A stretch of DNA of 64,000 nt from Halomonas alkaliantarctica (GTDB taxonomy: Bacteria > Pseudomonadota > Gammaproteobacteria > Pseudomonadales > Halomonadaceae). Position numbers and translations under genes: made by a program. Positions 1 to 8,081 of the stretch are shown here, one piece after another. The DNA lies in contig NZ_CP122961.1 in NCBI RefSeq assembly GCF_029854215.1, forward strand, positions 2,294,001-2,358,000, written 5' to 3'. Below the pieces are notes generated by a model that was given only the letters and a program-made list of their open reading frames with translations, had not been told where the DNA came from and ran no database searches. Numbering within the stretch: position 1 is the first letter of the stretch; each line of letters opens with the position of its first letter.

Positions 1-398
1 CACTCGGTCAGCGAACGCATATCGTCATGATTGGAAATAACCCCGACAATATCGCAATCCAGCTCACCCGCTTGCCAGCGGTAAAGCAGATCTACCAGGC
101 AGTGTGACTCCCGTGACACCATCAGCACCACGCGGCGACGCTGCTGGGTGTCCACCAATGACCACTGCATATTGAACTCGCTGGCTACCGGCTCGAATGC
201 CGTGCGCAGTGCTTCCGCCGACATACCTACCGAATCCGCCAGAATTTCATAACGCATAAAAAAGCAGCCGGTCTCTAAATCGGAGTGCTGGCTGGCTTCG
301 GTAATGGAACCACCCTGCTGGGCAATAAAGCTCGAGACCCGTGCAACAATACCCACCTGATCAGGACAGGAAACCACTAAACGATAATAATGAGACAT
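1..398 (-). CDS. purU: Formyltetrahydrofolate deformylase, N-terminal part (partial)
   Basis: The reading frame starts at ATG 398 and runs off the left edge, so only about 132 N-terminal residues are present. The start reads MSHYYRLVVSCPDQVGIVAR, a typical ACT-domain opening of PurU, followed by a segment resembling the GGSITEASQHSD region where the family senses its ligands. PurU hydrolyses 10-formyl-THF to formate and THF, which supplies formate to PurT-type purine synthesis and balances one-carbon pools. The catalytic formyltransferase-like domain lies outside the window. It is divergent from the nuclease gene at 545. Confidence 0.88.
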   Translation of the reverse strand, partial: MSHYYRLVVSCPDQVGIVARVSSFIAQQGGSITEASQHSDLETGCFFMRYEILADSVGMSAEALRTAFEPVASEFNMQWSLVDTQQRRRVVLMVSRESHCLVDLLYRWQAGELDCDIVGVISNHDDMRSLTE

Positions 399-544
399 GT
401 GAGCTACTCTTGACCTATTTCTAAGGTAATTATGACAAACCAGCGGCTTAGGTTGCATAGTGTATCGGAAGGCCATGGATGATTGTTAGCCGCCCCTGCC
501 TTCCCGTATAGTTGAGCCACTACTTTTTGGGTTTTTCATAACAG

Positions 545-2239
545 ATGCATTCATCACGCGTTCAAATTCGTCCCCGTCGTCGTCCACCGCTGCGCATTTT
601 GCCGCTAGGGGGATGCGGTGAGATTGGAATGAATCTAACGCTATACGGCCACGACGATCACTGGATTGCCGTAGATTGCGGCATGATGATCCGCCAGGAT
701 CTTCCCAACTCGCCGCTGCAAGTGCCCAATCTCGACACCCCGAAAACACTGGGGATCGTACCCAATGCGCTATTTATCACCCACGGCCACGAAGACCACA
801 TTGGCGCGGTCGCCTGGCTCTGGCCAATGTGGAACTGCCCCATTTATGCCACCCCGCTGGCAGCTGGACTGTTGCGCCTGAAGTTTGCCGAGCATCAGCT
901 TAGCAGCGCAGCAATCCATGTTATTGAACCTGGCGAGGCGTTAGAAAGCGGGCCATTTACGCTGCGCTATCTGCTTTTAACCCACTCGATTCCCGAAAGC
1001 TGTGCGCTGATGATGATGGCTGGTGGCTATCGCGTTCTACATACCGGCGATTGGAAACTCGACCCTGAACCGATCATCGGCACGCCTATAAGCGCAGCCC
1101 ACTTCAAGGCGCTTGCGCCGGTTGATTTAGTGGTAGGCGATTCTACTAACGCCCCCATGCCCGGGCACTCTGGCAGCGAGGGGGATGTGGCCAGGGCGCT
1201 GGCAAAAACACTCGCCAAATGCCAGGGCCGGGTTGTGGTCTCCTGTTTTGCCAGCAATCTTGCCCGGGTATTAGCGATAGGCCGCGCCGCTCAGAAGTGT
1301 GGCCGCCGTATCAGCTTGATGGGCCGTTCAATGGAGCGCATGGTCAGCGTTGCCCGGGGGCTCGGCTATATGGATGATTTGCCGCCGCTGGTGCCCAACC
1401 ACGACCTAGGCTATCTCCCCCCTGATGAAGTGGTGATTATCGCCACCGGAAGCCAAGGGGAGCCCCGCGCTGCGCTACAGCGCCTAGCCCAGGGACGCCA
1501 TCCGTTTATCGATCTTCAGCCAGGCGATAACGTCATATTTTCGGCTAAGGCTATTCCCGGCAATGAACGCCCCATTGAGCAGCTTAAAAAGCGCTTGGCG
1601 CACTTAGGTATAAACATCTACGACGAGTTCAATCACCCTGAGCTACACGCTACCGGGCACCCCGCTCAGGATGAGCTGATCAAGCTGTATCAGTGGGTTA
1701 GGCCAAAGCATCTCATGCCGGTGCATGGCGAAGCCCGCCATCAGCAGGCCCATCAGGCTATTGCCAAACAGCTAGGTATTAGCGCTCCGCTGGCGCCAGT
1801 GAACGGCGATCTAATCTGTTTTGATAGCCACGGGTTGCGTTGCGAAGAGCGTTACCCGCAGCCGCCCTGCATAGTCAGTCAAAACAGCGTGGTTCCCCAC
1901 CCAGGCCTGGAGGTGAATGACGCCAACAAGGCCCGTCGAGGCAGCTTATACTTAGCGCTGCCGGTAACGGCTACCGTCAGCGGATGGGCGCGTATTGGCC
2001 GTTTGATGCTGGATGCTTCGGGGGCCAGCCCGCTGGACGAAGATAGTTTTAGCGACTGGCTGGATGACCGGCTTGAAGAGATTGAGGCGGAGACGCTAGC
2101 CGACTTGCGCCAAGCACTGCAGCCCCGCTTGGTTCACTGGCTGGCAGAGCATATGCAGCACTTGCCCGATGTGCATCTACAGATCATGGCCGCCGAAATG
2201 CCCGAATCTGCTGCGTATGAAAGTGCCGCTAACCGTTAG
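545..2239 (+). CDS. RNase J-like beta-CASP metallo-beta-lactamase nuclease
   Basis: The 564-residue protein opens with the RNase J-like segment LRILPLGGCGEIGMNLTLY and carries the metal-binding motif THGHEDHIGA near residue 80, followed by later His/Asp ligands (LLTHSIPES, HTGDWKLD, GDSTNA) and the beta-CASP segments ATGSQGEPRAAL and MPVHGEARH. Family knowledge: RNase J enzymes are Zn-dependent 5'-3' exo/endoribonucleases that process and degrade RNA. Such proteins are uncommon in gammaproteobacteria, which normally rely on RNase E. No strong ribosome-binding site precedes ATG 545, so the exact start is uncertain. Whether this copy acts on RNA is inference from the family. Confidence 0.85.
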   Translation: MHSSRVQIRPRRRPPLRILPLGGCGEIGMNLTLYGHDDHWIAVDCGMMIRQDLPNSPLQVPNLDTPKTLGIVPNALFITHGHEDHIGAVAWLWPMWNCPIYATPLAAGLLRLKFAEHQLSSAAIHVIEPGEALESGPFTLRYLLLTHSIPESCALMMMAGGYRVLHTGDWKLDPEPIIGTPISAAHFKALAPVDLVVGDSTNAPMPGHSGSEGDVARALAKTLAKCQGRVVVSCFASNLARVLAIGRAAQKCGRRISLMGRSMERMVSVARGLGYMDDLPPLVPNHDLGYLPPDEVVIIATGSQGEPRAALQRLAQGRHPFIDLQPGDNVIFSAKAIPGNERPIEQLKKRLAHLGINIYDEFNHPELHATGHPAQDELIKLYQWVRPKHLMPVHGEARHQQAHQAIAKQLGISAPLAPVNGDLICFDSHGLRCEERYPQPPCIVSQNSVVPHPGLEVNDANKARRGSLYLALPVTATVSGWARIGRLMLDASGASPLDEDSFSDWLDDRLEEIEAETLADLRQALQPRLVHWLAEHMQHLPDVHLQIMAAEMPESAAYESAANR

Positions 2240-2270
2240 AGCTGCATCATTCAACGACGGCAATAAAACC

Positions 2271-2342
2271 GAGATTACTTCACTGCGTACGCAATGACAG
2301 TTTTGTGTCATTGCAACGAGTTCGCTGCGATGCGGTAATCTC
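2271..2342. terminator. Nested inverted repeat between convergent genes (likely bidirectional terminator)
   Basis: A perfect 9-bp stem, GCAATGACA/TGTCATTGC with loop GTTTTG (2291-2314), sits inside an outer pair GAGATTAC/GTAATCTC (2271-2278 and 2335-2342). It lies between the convergent nuclease gene and moaE and overlaps the moaE stop. There is no long T tract, so its role as terminator is inference; it could also be a dispersed palindromic repeat. Confidence 0.5.
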
Positions 2343-2814
2343 ATTCCCACCGCGCTGCATCCTGTTGATCGGTGTGGCGTTCTTTGACCCAGTACTCGCC
2401 CTGGGCAGAGTGCTCTTTCTTCCAGAAAGGCGCCTGGGTTTTCAGATAATCCATAATAAAATCGCAGGCTTCAAACGCAGCACGCCGATGTGCGCTGGCT
2501 ACGAGTACACGCACAATCGGATCGCCTGGCGCCAAGTAACCAACTCGATGAATAATCCGCACGGCCTGGAGCGACCAACGCTGCCAGGCCTGCTCACCGA
2601 TCTCTGTCAGCGTGCGCTCGGTCATGCCCGGGTAGTGCTCTAGCGTTAACCCTGTGACGTCCGGCGTTTCATTAAAATCACGCACGAGGCCGGTAAAACT
2701 CACCACTGCGCCAATATCGCTGCGCCCCGCTAAAGCATCGTCATAGCCGTAGGCCATTGAGAACGGGGCTGCTTGAATGGCTACTTTAATATCCAACTTA
2801 TTATCCACCCTCAC
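2341..2814 (-). CDS. moaE: Molybdopterin synthase catalytic subunit MoaE
   Basis: The 157-residue protein has the MoaE fold features: [17 protein letters not shown] near the N terminus, [32 protein letters not shown], and the C-terminal [13 protein letters not shown] segment containing the conserved catalytic lysine. MoaE with thiocarboxylated MoaD inserts the dithiolene sulfurs into cyclic pyranopterin monophosphate to give molybdopterin. The likely start is GTG 2814, overlapping the stop of the upstream moaC-moaD fusion by four bases (GTGA), which indicates translational coupling. A GTG two codons further on is an alternative start. Confidence 0.93.
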   Translation of the reverse strand: MRVDNKLDIKVAIQAAPFSMAYGYDDALAGRSDIGAVVSFTGLVRDFNETPDVTGLTLEHYPGMTERTLTEIGEQAWQRWSLQAVRIIHRVGYLAPGDPIVRVLVASAHRRAAFEACDFIMDYLKTQAPFWKKEHSAQGEYWVKERHTDQQDAARWE

Positions 2815-3608
2815 CCCCCTGTTACTGGCGGGAAAAACGCCACTTCGTCATCATCGGTCACTAACGCTTCGTCATTGGCCATGACTTGGTTAATCGCACA
2901 CAGCGTGCGCTGGTCAGTGAGCTGTTTAAAGCGACTATCCTGCTCGGCAAGCGCGGCTTTTAATCCGCTAATGTCGCGGCTAGCCAGTTGATCAATGCTC
3001 ACAACTGCCTCGCTCTCGCCTACCCGCTCGCGCAGTTCGGCTAAAAACTTAACCCGCACACAGGGTGAAGGGCAGCGCTCGCCCAAGCTGACTTCTCCGG
3101 CCACGCCGTCTCCGGTGACAATGGGCGCCTGGGAGCTATTGCGCTGGTAGTCGCCGCGCAGGCCACCCTGCTTGCTATCGAGCTGGATGGCCTCGATCCG
3201 CATACCTTTATCGACCGCTTTGCACATATCGTAAAGCGTCAAACAGGCTACCGAGACAGCGGTAAGGGCTTCCATTTCAACCCCGGTGCGACCATTCAAG
3301 CGACACAACGAGGTCACATGAACACAGGATTCGGCCACATCGATATCGAATTCAACCGACACCTTGGAGAGCGCCAGTGAATGGCAGAGAGGAATCAGCT
3401 CATGGGTGCGTTTGGCCGCCTGGATACCAGCGATTCGCGCGGTTGCCAGCACATCGCCTTTGGGCAATTCACCATCGCTAAGCAGTTTCAGCGTTTCAGG
3501 TTGCATCACAATGCGCCCCGAGGCAACGGCTTCGCGGCGGGTTTCCTGCTTATCCCCGACATCCACCATATTGGCTTCGCCACGGGTATTGAGGTGGGTC
3601 AGATGCAT
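2811..3608 (-). CDS. moaC: MoaC-MoaD fusion: cyclic pyranopterin monophosphate synthase plus molybdopterin synthase small subunit
   Basis: The 265-residue protein contains two molybdenum-cofactor enzymes in one chain. Residues about 1-165 are MoaC, which converts the GTP-derived 3',8-cH2GTP to cPMP: MVDVGDK, the [10 protein letters not shown] segment and [13 protein letters not shown] are present. Residues about 183-265 are a ubiquitin-like MoaD domain starting at [14 protein letters not shown] and ending in the obligatory ...PPVTGG double glycine, which is adenylated and thiocarboxylated. Separate MoaC is about 160 residues and MoaD about 81, so both are full length. The next gene is MoaE, the partner of MoaD, overlapping by 4 bp. 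The double glycine is at the free C terminus, as sulfur transfer requires. Confidence 0.93.
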   Translation of the reverse strand: MHLTHLNTRGEANMVDVGDKQETRREAVASGRIVMQPETLKLLSDGELPKGDVLATARIAGIQAAKRTHELIPLCHSLALSKVSVEFDIDVAESCVHVTSLCRLNGRTGVEMEALTAVSVACLTLYDMCKAVDKGMRIEAIQLDSKQGGLRGDYQRNSSQAPIVTGDGVAGEVSLGERCPSPCVRVKFLAELRERVGESEAVVSIDQLASRDISGLKAALAEQDSRFKQLTDQRTLCAINQVMANDEALVTDDDEVAFFPPVTGG

Positions 3609-3630
3609 GTTGTCACCATTGCTGTTTTTT

Positions 3631-3660
3631 AAGACATACGTTTTGAAGACATACGTTTTT
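3631..3660. repeat. Two tandem copies of a 15-bp unit upstream of moaCD
   Basis: AAGACATACGTTTT plus one base (g, then t) occurs twice in direct tandem (3631-3645, 3646-3660) in the short gap between mobB and the moaC-moaD start, touching the mobB stop codon. It could be a local duplication or paired regulator-binding sites. It does not resemble a ModE site that I recognise. Confidence 0.6.
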
Positions 3661-4207
3661 AAGATCTAGTATCGTTTTTAGCGCTTAACCAAGCCACTAC
3701 CCATTGTGCAATCGCTTCGTTATCGTCTAGATCTAACTGGGCCACCGAAGCCGCTAGGTCGATAGGCGGTGGCGCGCTCAGCGCGGCTGCCTCCACCCAA
3801 GGTCCGGTTAAAATATCTGCATCACCAATGCCATCGCGGTATAACACCAGTTTGGGAATCGGCCAAGCCTTGAAGCCTTCGACAATCACCAAGTCGGGTT
3901 GGTGCGGCACCATCATGGCAATTAACTGGCCTAAATCAGGCTCCTCCTGGTCAGGGGTTTCCTGCATCAGCGCAAACCGCTGACGAGAAGCCACCAGCAC
4001 CGGCGCAGCACCCGCGCTGCGCAGCTTATAACTATCTTTGCCGGGCTGGTCGACATCAAACGAGTGGTGAGCATGCTTAATGACGGCAACTTTCAAACCA
4101 TACTCGCCTAATCGTGGTAGCAGCTTCTCTAACAGCGTCGTTTTTCCGGTGCCGCTCCAGGCAGCAATCCCCAGTATGGGAAAGGGTGCGGTTAGTTCGT
4201 TTTCCAT
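3659..4207 (-). CDS. mobB: Molybdopterin-guanine dinucleotide biosynthesis adaptor MobB
   Basis: The protein has a P-loop [17 protein letters not shown], then [20 protein letters not shown] and [20 protein letters not shown], the signature blocks of MobB, a GTP-binding adaptor that helps MobA attach GMP to molybdopterin. I chose ATG 4207 over an upstream in-frame codon at 4231 because AGGAG stands about 10 bases before it and the family normally begins close to the P-loop. It lies 50 bp upstream of moaCD in the same direction, after uraA, and probably heads the molybdenum-cofactor segment. MobA and MoaA/MoaB are not in this window. Confidence 0.9.
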   Translation of the reverse strand: MENELTAPFPILGIAAWSGTGKTTLLEKLLPRLGEYGLKVAVIKHAHHSFDVDQPGKDSYKLRSAGAAPVLVASRQRFALMQETPDQEEPDLGQLIAMMVPHQPDLVIVEGFKAWPIPKLVLYRDGIGDADILTGPWVEAAALSAPPPIDLAASVAQLDLDDNEAIAQWVVAWLSAKNDTRS

Positions 4208-4278
4208 GCTGCCAAGACTCCTGATGATCACTAAACGCTACCGTTCTCACGATTCACGCAGCGCTATAGAGGATGACT

Positions 4279-5511
4279 CTACTCGCCCTCTTGCTCGCGG
4301 GGTAATAGCCAGTTCAACACAATACCCACCAAGGCGGCCAGGCTAACGCCCTGCAGCGTAAACTGGCCACCACCAAACTGCATCCCGCCAATCCCGAACA
4401 CCAATATTAGCGAGACCACCACCAGGTTGCGCGCGGCTGTCAGCGACTGCCCTGCACGTACCAAGGTGTTCATACCAACCACCGCAATGGAGCCAAACAG
4501 TAGCGTCATAATGCCGCCCATTACCGGTCCAGGAATGGTCTGCAGCAGCGCGCCAAGCTTGGACACAAACGCCAGCACAATGGCAATAATCGCGGCAACG
4601 ATCATGTACTTGGGATTAAACGCCCGAGTGAGGGTTACCGCGCCGGTGACTTCGGAGTACGTGGTGTTCGGCGGTCCGCCGAAAAGCGCTGCCACGCTGG
4701 TCGCCAAACCGTCGCCTAACAGGGTGCGATGCAGTCCAGGCTTTTCCAGGTAGTTTTTGCGGGTCACCGAACCAATCGCCACCATATCACCAATGTGCTC
4801 TACCGCTGGGGCTATCGCGACCGGAATCATAAATAGAATGGCAGCCCAATGAAAACTCGGAGCTGTGAAACTGGGTATCGATAGCCACGCCGCCTCGTGC
4901 ACCGGCGTAAAGTCGACGACCCCCATCACCAACGCCAAACAATAGCCGGTGACAATGCCGCCAATGATCGGCACTAGGCGAAGCAGCCCGCGACCAAAAA
5001 CGGCCAGCACTAATGTCACCAATAAGCTGGTCATCGAGAGGAAAATCGCCGCACCATAGCCGATGTTGTCGCTGGTTTCACCGGTTGCCATGCTAACCGC
5101 AACCGGCGCCAGCGCCAGGCCAATCACCATAATCACCGGCCCCACTACCACCGCGGGCAGCAAGCGGTGCAGCCAGGCAGTGCCTTTTAAGCGCACAGCC
5201 TGGGAAATCGCCACATAAACCAGCCCCGCTGCCATTAGCCCACCCATGGTCGCCGAAACCCCAAAGCTCGCCACAGAGCCTTGAATAGGCGCAATAAAGG
5301 CAAACGATGAGGCTAAAAACACCGGTACGCTCTGCTTGGTCACCCCATGAAATACCAAGGTTCCCACCCCAGCGGTGAACAGCGCAACGCTTGGGTCGAG
5401 TCCTGTCAAAAGCGGCACTAACACCAAGGCGCCAAACGCCACAAACAGCATTTGTGCCCCGGTTAAAATGACTTTTGGCCACGACTCAGCCTGACTGGCA
5501 GCTTCACGCAT
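4279..5511 (-). CDS. uraA: Uracil-xanthine permease, NCS2 family (UraA-like)
   Basis: The 410-residue protein is strongly hydrophobic with about 14 predicted membrane spans. NCS2 marks include AVEHIGDMVAIGSVT (the segment with the functional glutamate), GDGLATSVAALFGGPPNTTYSE and GMNTLVRAG. It imports uracil by proton symport in the inner membrane. It lies downstream of upp on the same strand, as in the E. coli upp-uraA operon, but a hairpin with a T tract stands between the two genes, so its level may be reduced by partial termination. Confidence 0.9.
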   Translation of the reverse strand: MREAASQAESWPKVILTGAQMLFVAFGALVLVPLLTGLDPSVALFTAGVGTLVFHGVTKQSVPVFLASSFAFIAPIQGSVASFGVSATMGGLMAAGLVYVAISQAVRLKGTAWLHRLLPAVVVGPVIMVIGLALAPVAVSMATGETSDNIGYGAAIFLSMTSLLVTLVLAVFGRGLLRLVPIIGGIVTGYCLALVMGVVDFTPVHEAAWLSIPSFTAPSFHWAAILFMIPVAIAPAVEHIGDMVAIGSVTRKNYLEKPGLHRTLLGDGLATSVAALFGGPPNTTYSEVTGAVTLTRAFNPKYMIVAAIIAIVLAFVSKLGALLQTIPGPVMGGIMTLLFGSIAVVGMNTLVRAGQSLTAARNLVVVSLILVFGIGGMQFGGGQFTLQGVSLAALVGIVLNWLLPREQEGE

Positions 5512-5549
5512 AAGTGAATTCCTAGTGATTATTCGATAGTTAGATATGC

Positions 5550-5583
5550 AAAAAAATGCCCCTGACGCTAGGCGTAAGGGGCA
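5550..5583 (-). terminator. Intrinsic terminator or attenuator between upp and uraA
   Basis: On the minus strand the perfect 7-bp stem TGCCCCT/AGGGGCA encloses a further ACGC/GCGT pair (5557-5583) and is followed by seven T residues (5550-5556). It terminates upp transcription; uraA begins about 40 bp further on, so partial read-through is the likely arrangement. Confidence 0.82.
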
Positions 5584-5599
5584 ATGTCAGAAACGATGC

Positions 5600-6229
5600 T
5601 TAGCGCGTTCCAAAAATCTTATCGCCAGCGTCACCCAATCCGGGGACGATGTAGCCATTTTCGTCGAGGCGGTCATCGATTGAGGCGGTGTAAATTTCGA
5701 TATCGGGGTAAGCGTCCTGCACCCGTTTGATACCTTCAGGGGCGGCGACGAGCACGATCACTTTCATATGCTCACAGCCACGCTCACGGAGCATATCCAG
5801 TGTAGCCACCATCGAACCACCGGTGGCCAGCATAGGATCAATCACGATCGCCATGCGCTCTTCAATATCATTGGCAAACTTGGCAAAGTAAGGCACCGGC
5901 TGCAGCGTCTCTTCATCCCGATAAAGACCGACAACGCTTACCCGCGCACTCGGGATCAGATCCGTTACGCCTTCCAGCATGCCGAGCCCGGCACGCAGGA
6001 TCGGTACGACGGTGACTTTTTTACCTTTTAAGCGGCGCGTTGCAATCGGCTCGCCGTTCCATCCCTGGATTTCATGATCTTCCAGCTCAAGACCTTTGGT
6101 TGCTTCATAGGTCAACAGCTTGGCGACTTCACCTGCCAGTTCACGAAAGCTCTTAGTGCTCAGGTCAACTTCGCGCATCAGACCCAGCTTATGTTGTACA
6201 AGCGGATGGTTAATGGCGTAAACACTCAT
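5600..6229 (-). CDS. upp: Uracil phosphoribosyltransferase
   Basis: The 209-residue protein matches Upp in full: [12 protein letters not shown] at the N terminus, [14 protein letters not shown], the PRPP loop region [21 protein letters not shown] and the C-terminal [17 protein letters not shown], which binds uracil. It makes UMP from uracil and PRPP in the cytoplasm. It stands just before the uracil permease, giving an import-and-capture pair. A GAGG Shine-Dalgarno sequence lies upstream of ATG 6229. Confidence 0.97.
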   Translation of the reverse strand: MSVYAINHPLVQHKLGLMREVDLSTKSFRELAGEVAKLLTYEATKGLELEDHEIQGWNGEPIATRRLKGKKVTVVPILRAGLGMLEGVTDLIPSARVSVVGLYRDEETLQPVPYFAKFANDIEERMAIVIDPMLATGGSMVATLDMLRERGCEHMKVIVLVAAPEGIKRVQDAYPDIEIYTASIDDRLDENGYIVPGLGDAGDKIFGTR

Positions 6230-6299
6230 GGGACTTCCTCACTGCAGGGGATTCAGAATGGCAACCAAGGTTGCATCAGCTAGGCACAAAATTGCGCGT

Positions 6300-6328
6300 A
6301 TTCTACCCGCAACCACTTACGAGGTTAA
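6300..6328 (-). promoter_or_regulatory. Candidate sigma-70 promoter for upp
   Basis: TTAACC (6323-6328), 17-bp spacer, TAGAAT (6300-6305) on the minus strand, about 70 bp before the upp start and touching the ung stop codon. The -10 matches the consensus at 5 of 6 positions and the -35 at 4 of 6. Confidence 0.42.
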
Positions 6329-7008
6329 GGGGTTTCAGGCAATTGCCACTCGATGGGGGCTCGCCCTTGCGCTTGCAGAAATTGATTGGCTTGGGAAAAA
6401 TGCCGAGTGCCAAAAAACCCCCGGTGCGCAGAGAGCGGCGAAGGGTGCGGGGCTTCAAGTATTAAGTGGCGCCGCTGGTCGATCAGCGACTTCTTCTGGC
6501 GCGCATGGCTGCCCCATAAAAGAAACACACACGGTGGCGCGTGCTGACTGACGGTTTCAATCGCGCGATCAGTGAACGGCTCCCATCCTTTACCGCGATG
6601 AGACGCCGCATTGCCCTGCTCCACGGTCAGCGAGGTGTTTAACAACAGCACGCCCTGCTTGGCCCATGCTTCCAGATGGCCGTGGCGCACGGGAGTAAAA
6701 CCGACATCTGTGGCCAACTCTTTGTAAATATTGACCAGCGACGGCGGTACGGGCACACCGGGCTGCACGGAAAAGCATAACCCGTGGGCCTGATTGGGCC
6801 CGTGGTAGGGATCCTGGCCTAATATAACCACCTTCACTTCGTTCAACGGGGTCAGCTCAAAGGCACGAAACCACTGCGTTGAGTGGGGATATATGATCTT
6901 CTTCGCGGCTTTTTGCTGCGCCAAAAAATCTTTTAGCGCCAGCATATAGTCAGCCTGAAACTCATTACCCAGCCACTGACTCCAATCGTCGGGAAGCGGA
7001 TTGGCCAT
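6325..7008 (-). CDS. ung: Uracil-DNA glycosylase, family 1
   Basis: The 227-residue protein has the family-1 UDG motifs: [20 protein letters not shown] with the catalytic Asp and the Tyr that excludes thymine, [32 protein letters not shown], and the minor-groove loop [15 protein letters not shown]. It removes uracil from DNA to start base excision repair. It lies two bases after the gpt stop on the same strand, so it appears to be co-transcribed with the purine-salvage genes. Confidence 0.97.
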   Translation of the reverse strand: MANPLPDDWSQWLGNEFQADYMLALKDFLAQQKAAKKIIYPHSTQWFRAFELTPLNEVKVVILGQDPYHGPNQAHGLCFSVQPGVPVPPSLVNIYKELATDVGFTPVRHGHLEAWAKQGVLLLNTSLTVEQGNAASHRGKGWEPFTDRAIETVSQHAPPCVFLLWGSHARQKKSLIDQRRHLILEAPHPSPLSAHRGFFGTRHFSQANQFLQAQGRAPIEWQLPETP

Positions 7009-7010
7009 TA

Positions 7011-7490
7011 TTACCTCTTCATTTGATCAACAAGCGGCTCAACGTAGGCGACGCCCATATCCCAGGGAAACTGAATCCAGCACTGCTGGGCCACTTCGGT
7101 CAGGTATTGATCCACCAGGGGGCGACCGTCCGGCTTGGCATAGATAGTCACAAAGTGAGCTTTAGGCAGCATTTTGCGTACTGCCCGCGCCGTTTTGCCG
7201 GTATCCACCAAGTCATCGACCAGCAACCAGCCTTCACCGTCATGATCGACGCCCTTCATAATATCCAGGCCGCCTTGATCCATATGGTCGTAGCTTTTAA
7301 TACACACGGTATCGATCAAGCGGATATTAAGCTCCCGAGCAATCAGCGCGGCGGGAATTAACCCGCCACGGGTAATCGCTACGATGCCTTTAAAGTCACG
7401 TTCGATCATCTGGTGACAAAGCGTACGCACATCGCGGTGCAACTGATCCCAGGAGACGGTGAAGTGTTGGTGGTAGCGATCGCTGCTCAT
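7011..7490 (-). CDS. gpt: Xanthine-guanine phosphoribosyltransferase
   Basis: The 159-residue protein resembles E. coli Gpt: [37 protein letters not shown], and the PRPP-binding loop [21 protein letters not shown]. It salvages xanthine and guanine to XMP and GMP. It is 6 bp downstream of apt and 2 bp upstream of ung, in a compact salvage operon with the AzgA-type permease. Confidence 0.94.
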   Translation of the reverse strand: MSSDRYHQHFTVSWDQLHRDVRTLCHQMIERDFKGIVAITRGGLIPAALIARELNIRLIDTVCIKSYDHMDQGGLDIMKGVDHDGEGWLLVDDLVDTGKTARAVRKMLPKAHFVTIYAKPDGRPLVDQYLTEVAQQCWIQFPWDMGVAYVEPLVDQMKR

Positions 7491-7496
7491 GGGGAA

Positions 7497-8042
7497 TTAC
7501 TCGTCTTCATTGAAAGAACAAACGGCGAATACGCTGTAACCGGCATCGCGAATTTTCTGTGAACCACCCAGCTCGGGTAGATCGATAATAGTGGCTGTCT
7601 CAACCACCTGGCCTCCGCTACGCTGGATCAGGTTGGCCGCTGCCAGCATGGTGCCACCAGTGGCGATCAGGTCATCCATTAGCAGGATACGGTCATCTTT
7701 CTGGAACGCATCGGAGTGAAGTTCCACTTCAGAATGCCCATATTCCAGCGTATACGTCTCGCTGATGGTCTTGAAGGGTAGCTTGCCCTTCTTACGCACC
7801 GGCACAAAGCTGCAGCCCAACTCATACGCAAGCGGCGCGCCAATAATAAAACCACGCGCATCAATCGCCGCGATGGCATCCAGGTTCATCTCCTGATAGC
7901 GGTGAACGAAGCTATCGATCAGTTTGCGAAAGGCCGCACTATTTTGCAGCAACGGGGTGATGTCACGAAAATTCACCCCTTGTTCAGGCCAATCGGGAAC
8001 CGTGCGAATAACGGACTTAATGTAGTCGCCGTAGATGCTCAT
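7497..8042 (-). CDS. apt: Adenine phosphoribosyltransferase
   Basis: APT features are [37 protein letters not shown], and the PRPP loop [20 protein letters not shown]. It converts adenine and PRPP to AMP. I chose ATG 8042 ([11 protein letters not shown]) rather than the codon four residues upstream because it fits the family start and has GAGAG upstream. It follows the purine permease by about 40 bp. Confidence 0.95.
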   Translation of the reverse strand: MSIYGDYIKSVIRTVPDWPEQGVNFRDITPLLQNSAAFRKLIDSFVHRYQEMNLDAIAAIDARGFIIGAPLAYELGCSFVPVRKKGKLPFKTISETYTLEYGHSEVELHSDAFQKDDRILLMDDLIATGGTMLAAANLIQRSGGQVVETATIIDLPELGGSQKIRDAGYSVFAVCSFNEDE

Positions 8043-8081
8043 CGCGTCTCTCATTGAGTAATAAAAAGTGGTAATGATTAA

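Noticed and set aside
3609..3658. Moco riboswitch or ModE operator before moaCD
   Set aside because: The gap is too short for the Moco RNA, and the repeat does not match the ModE palindrome.
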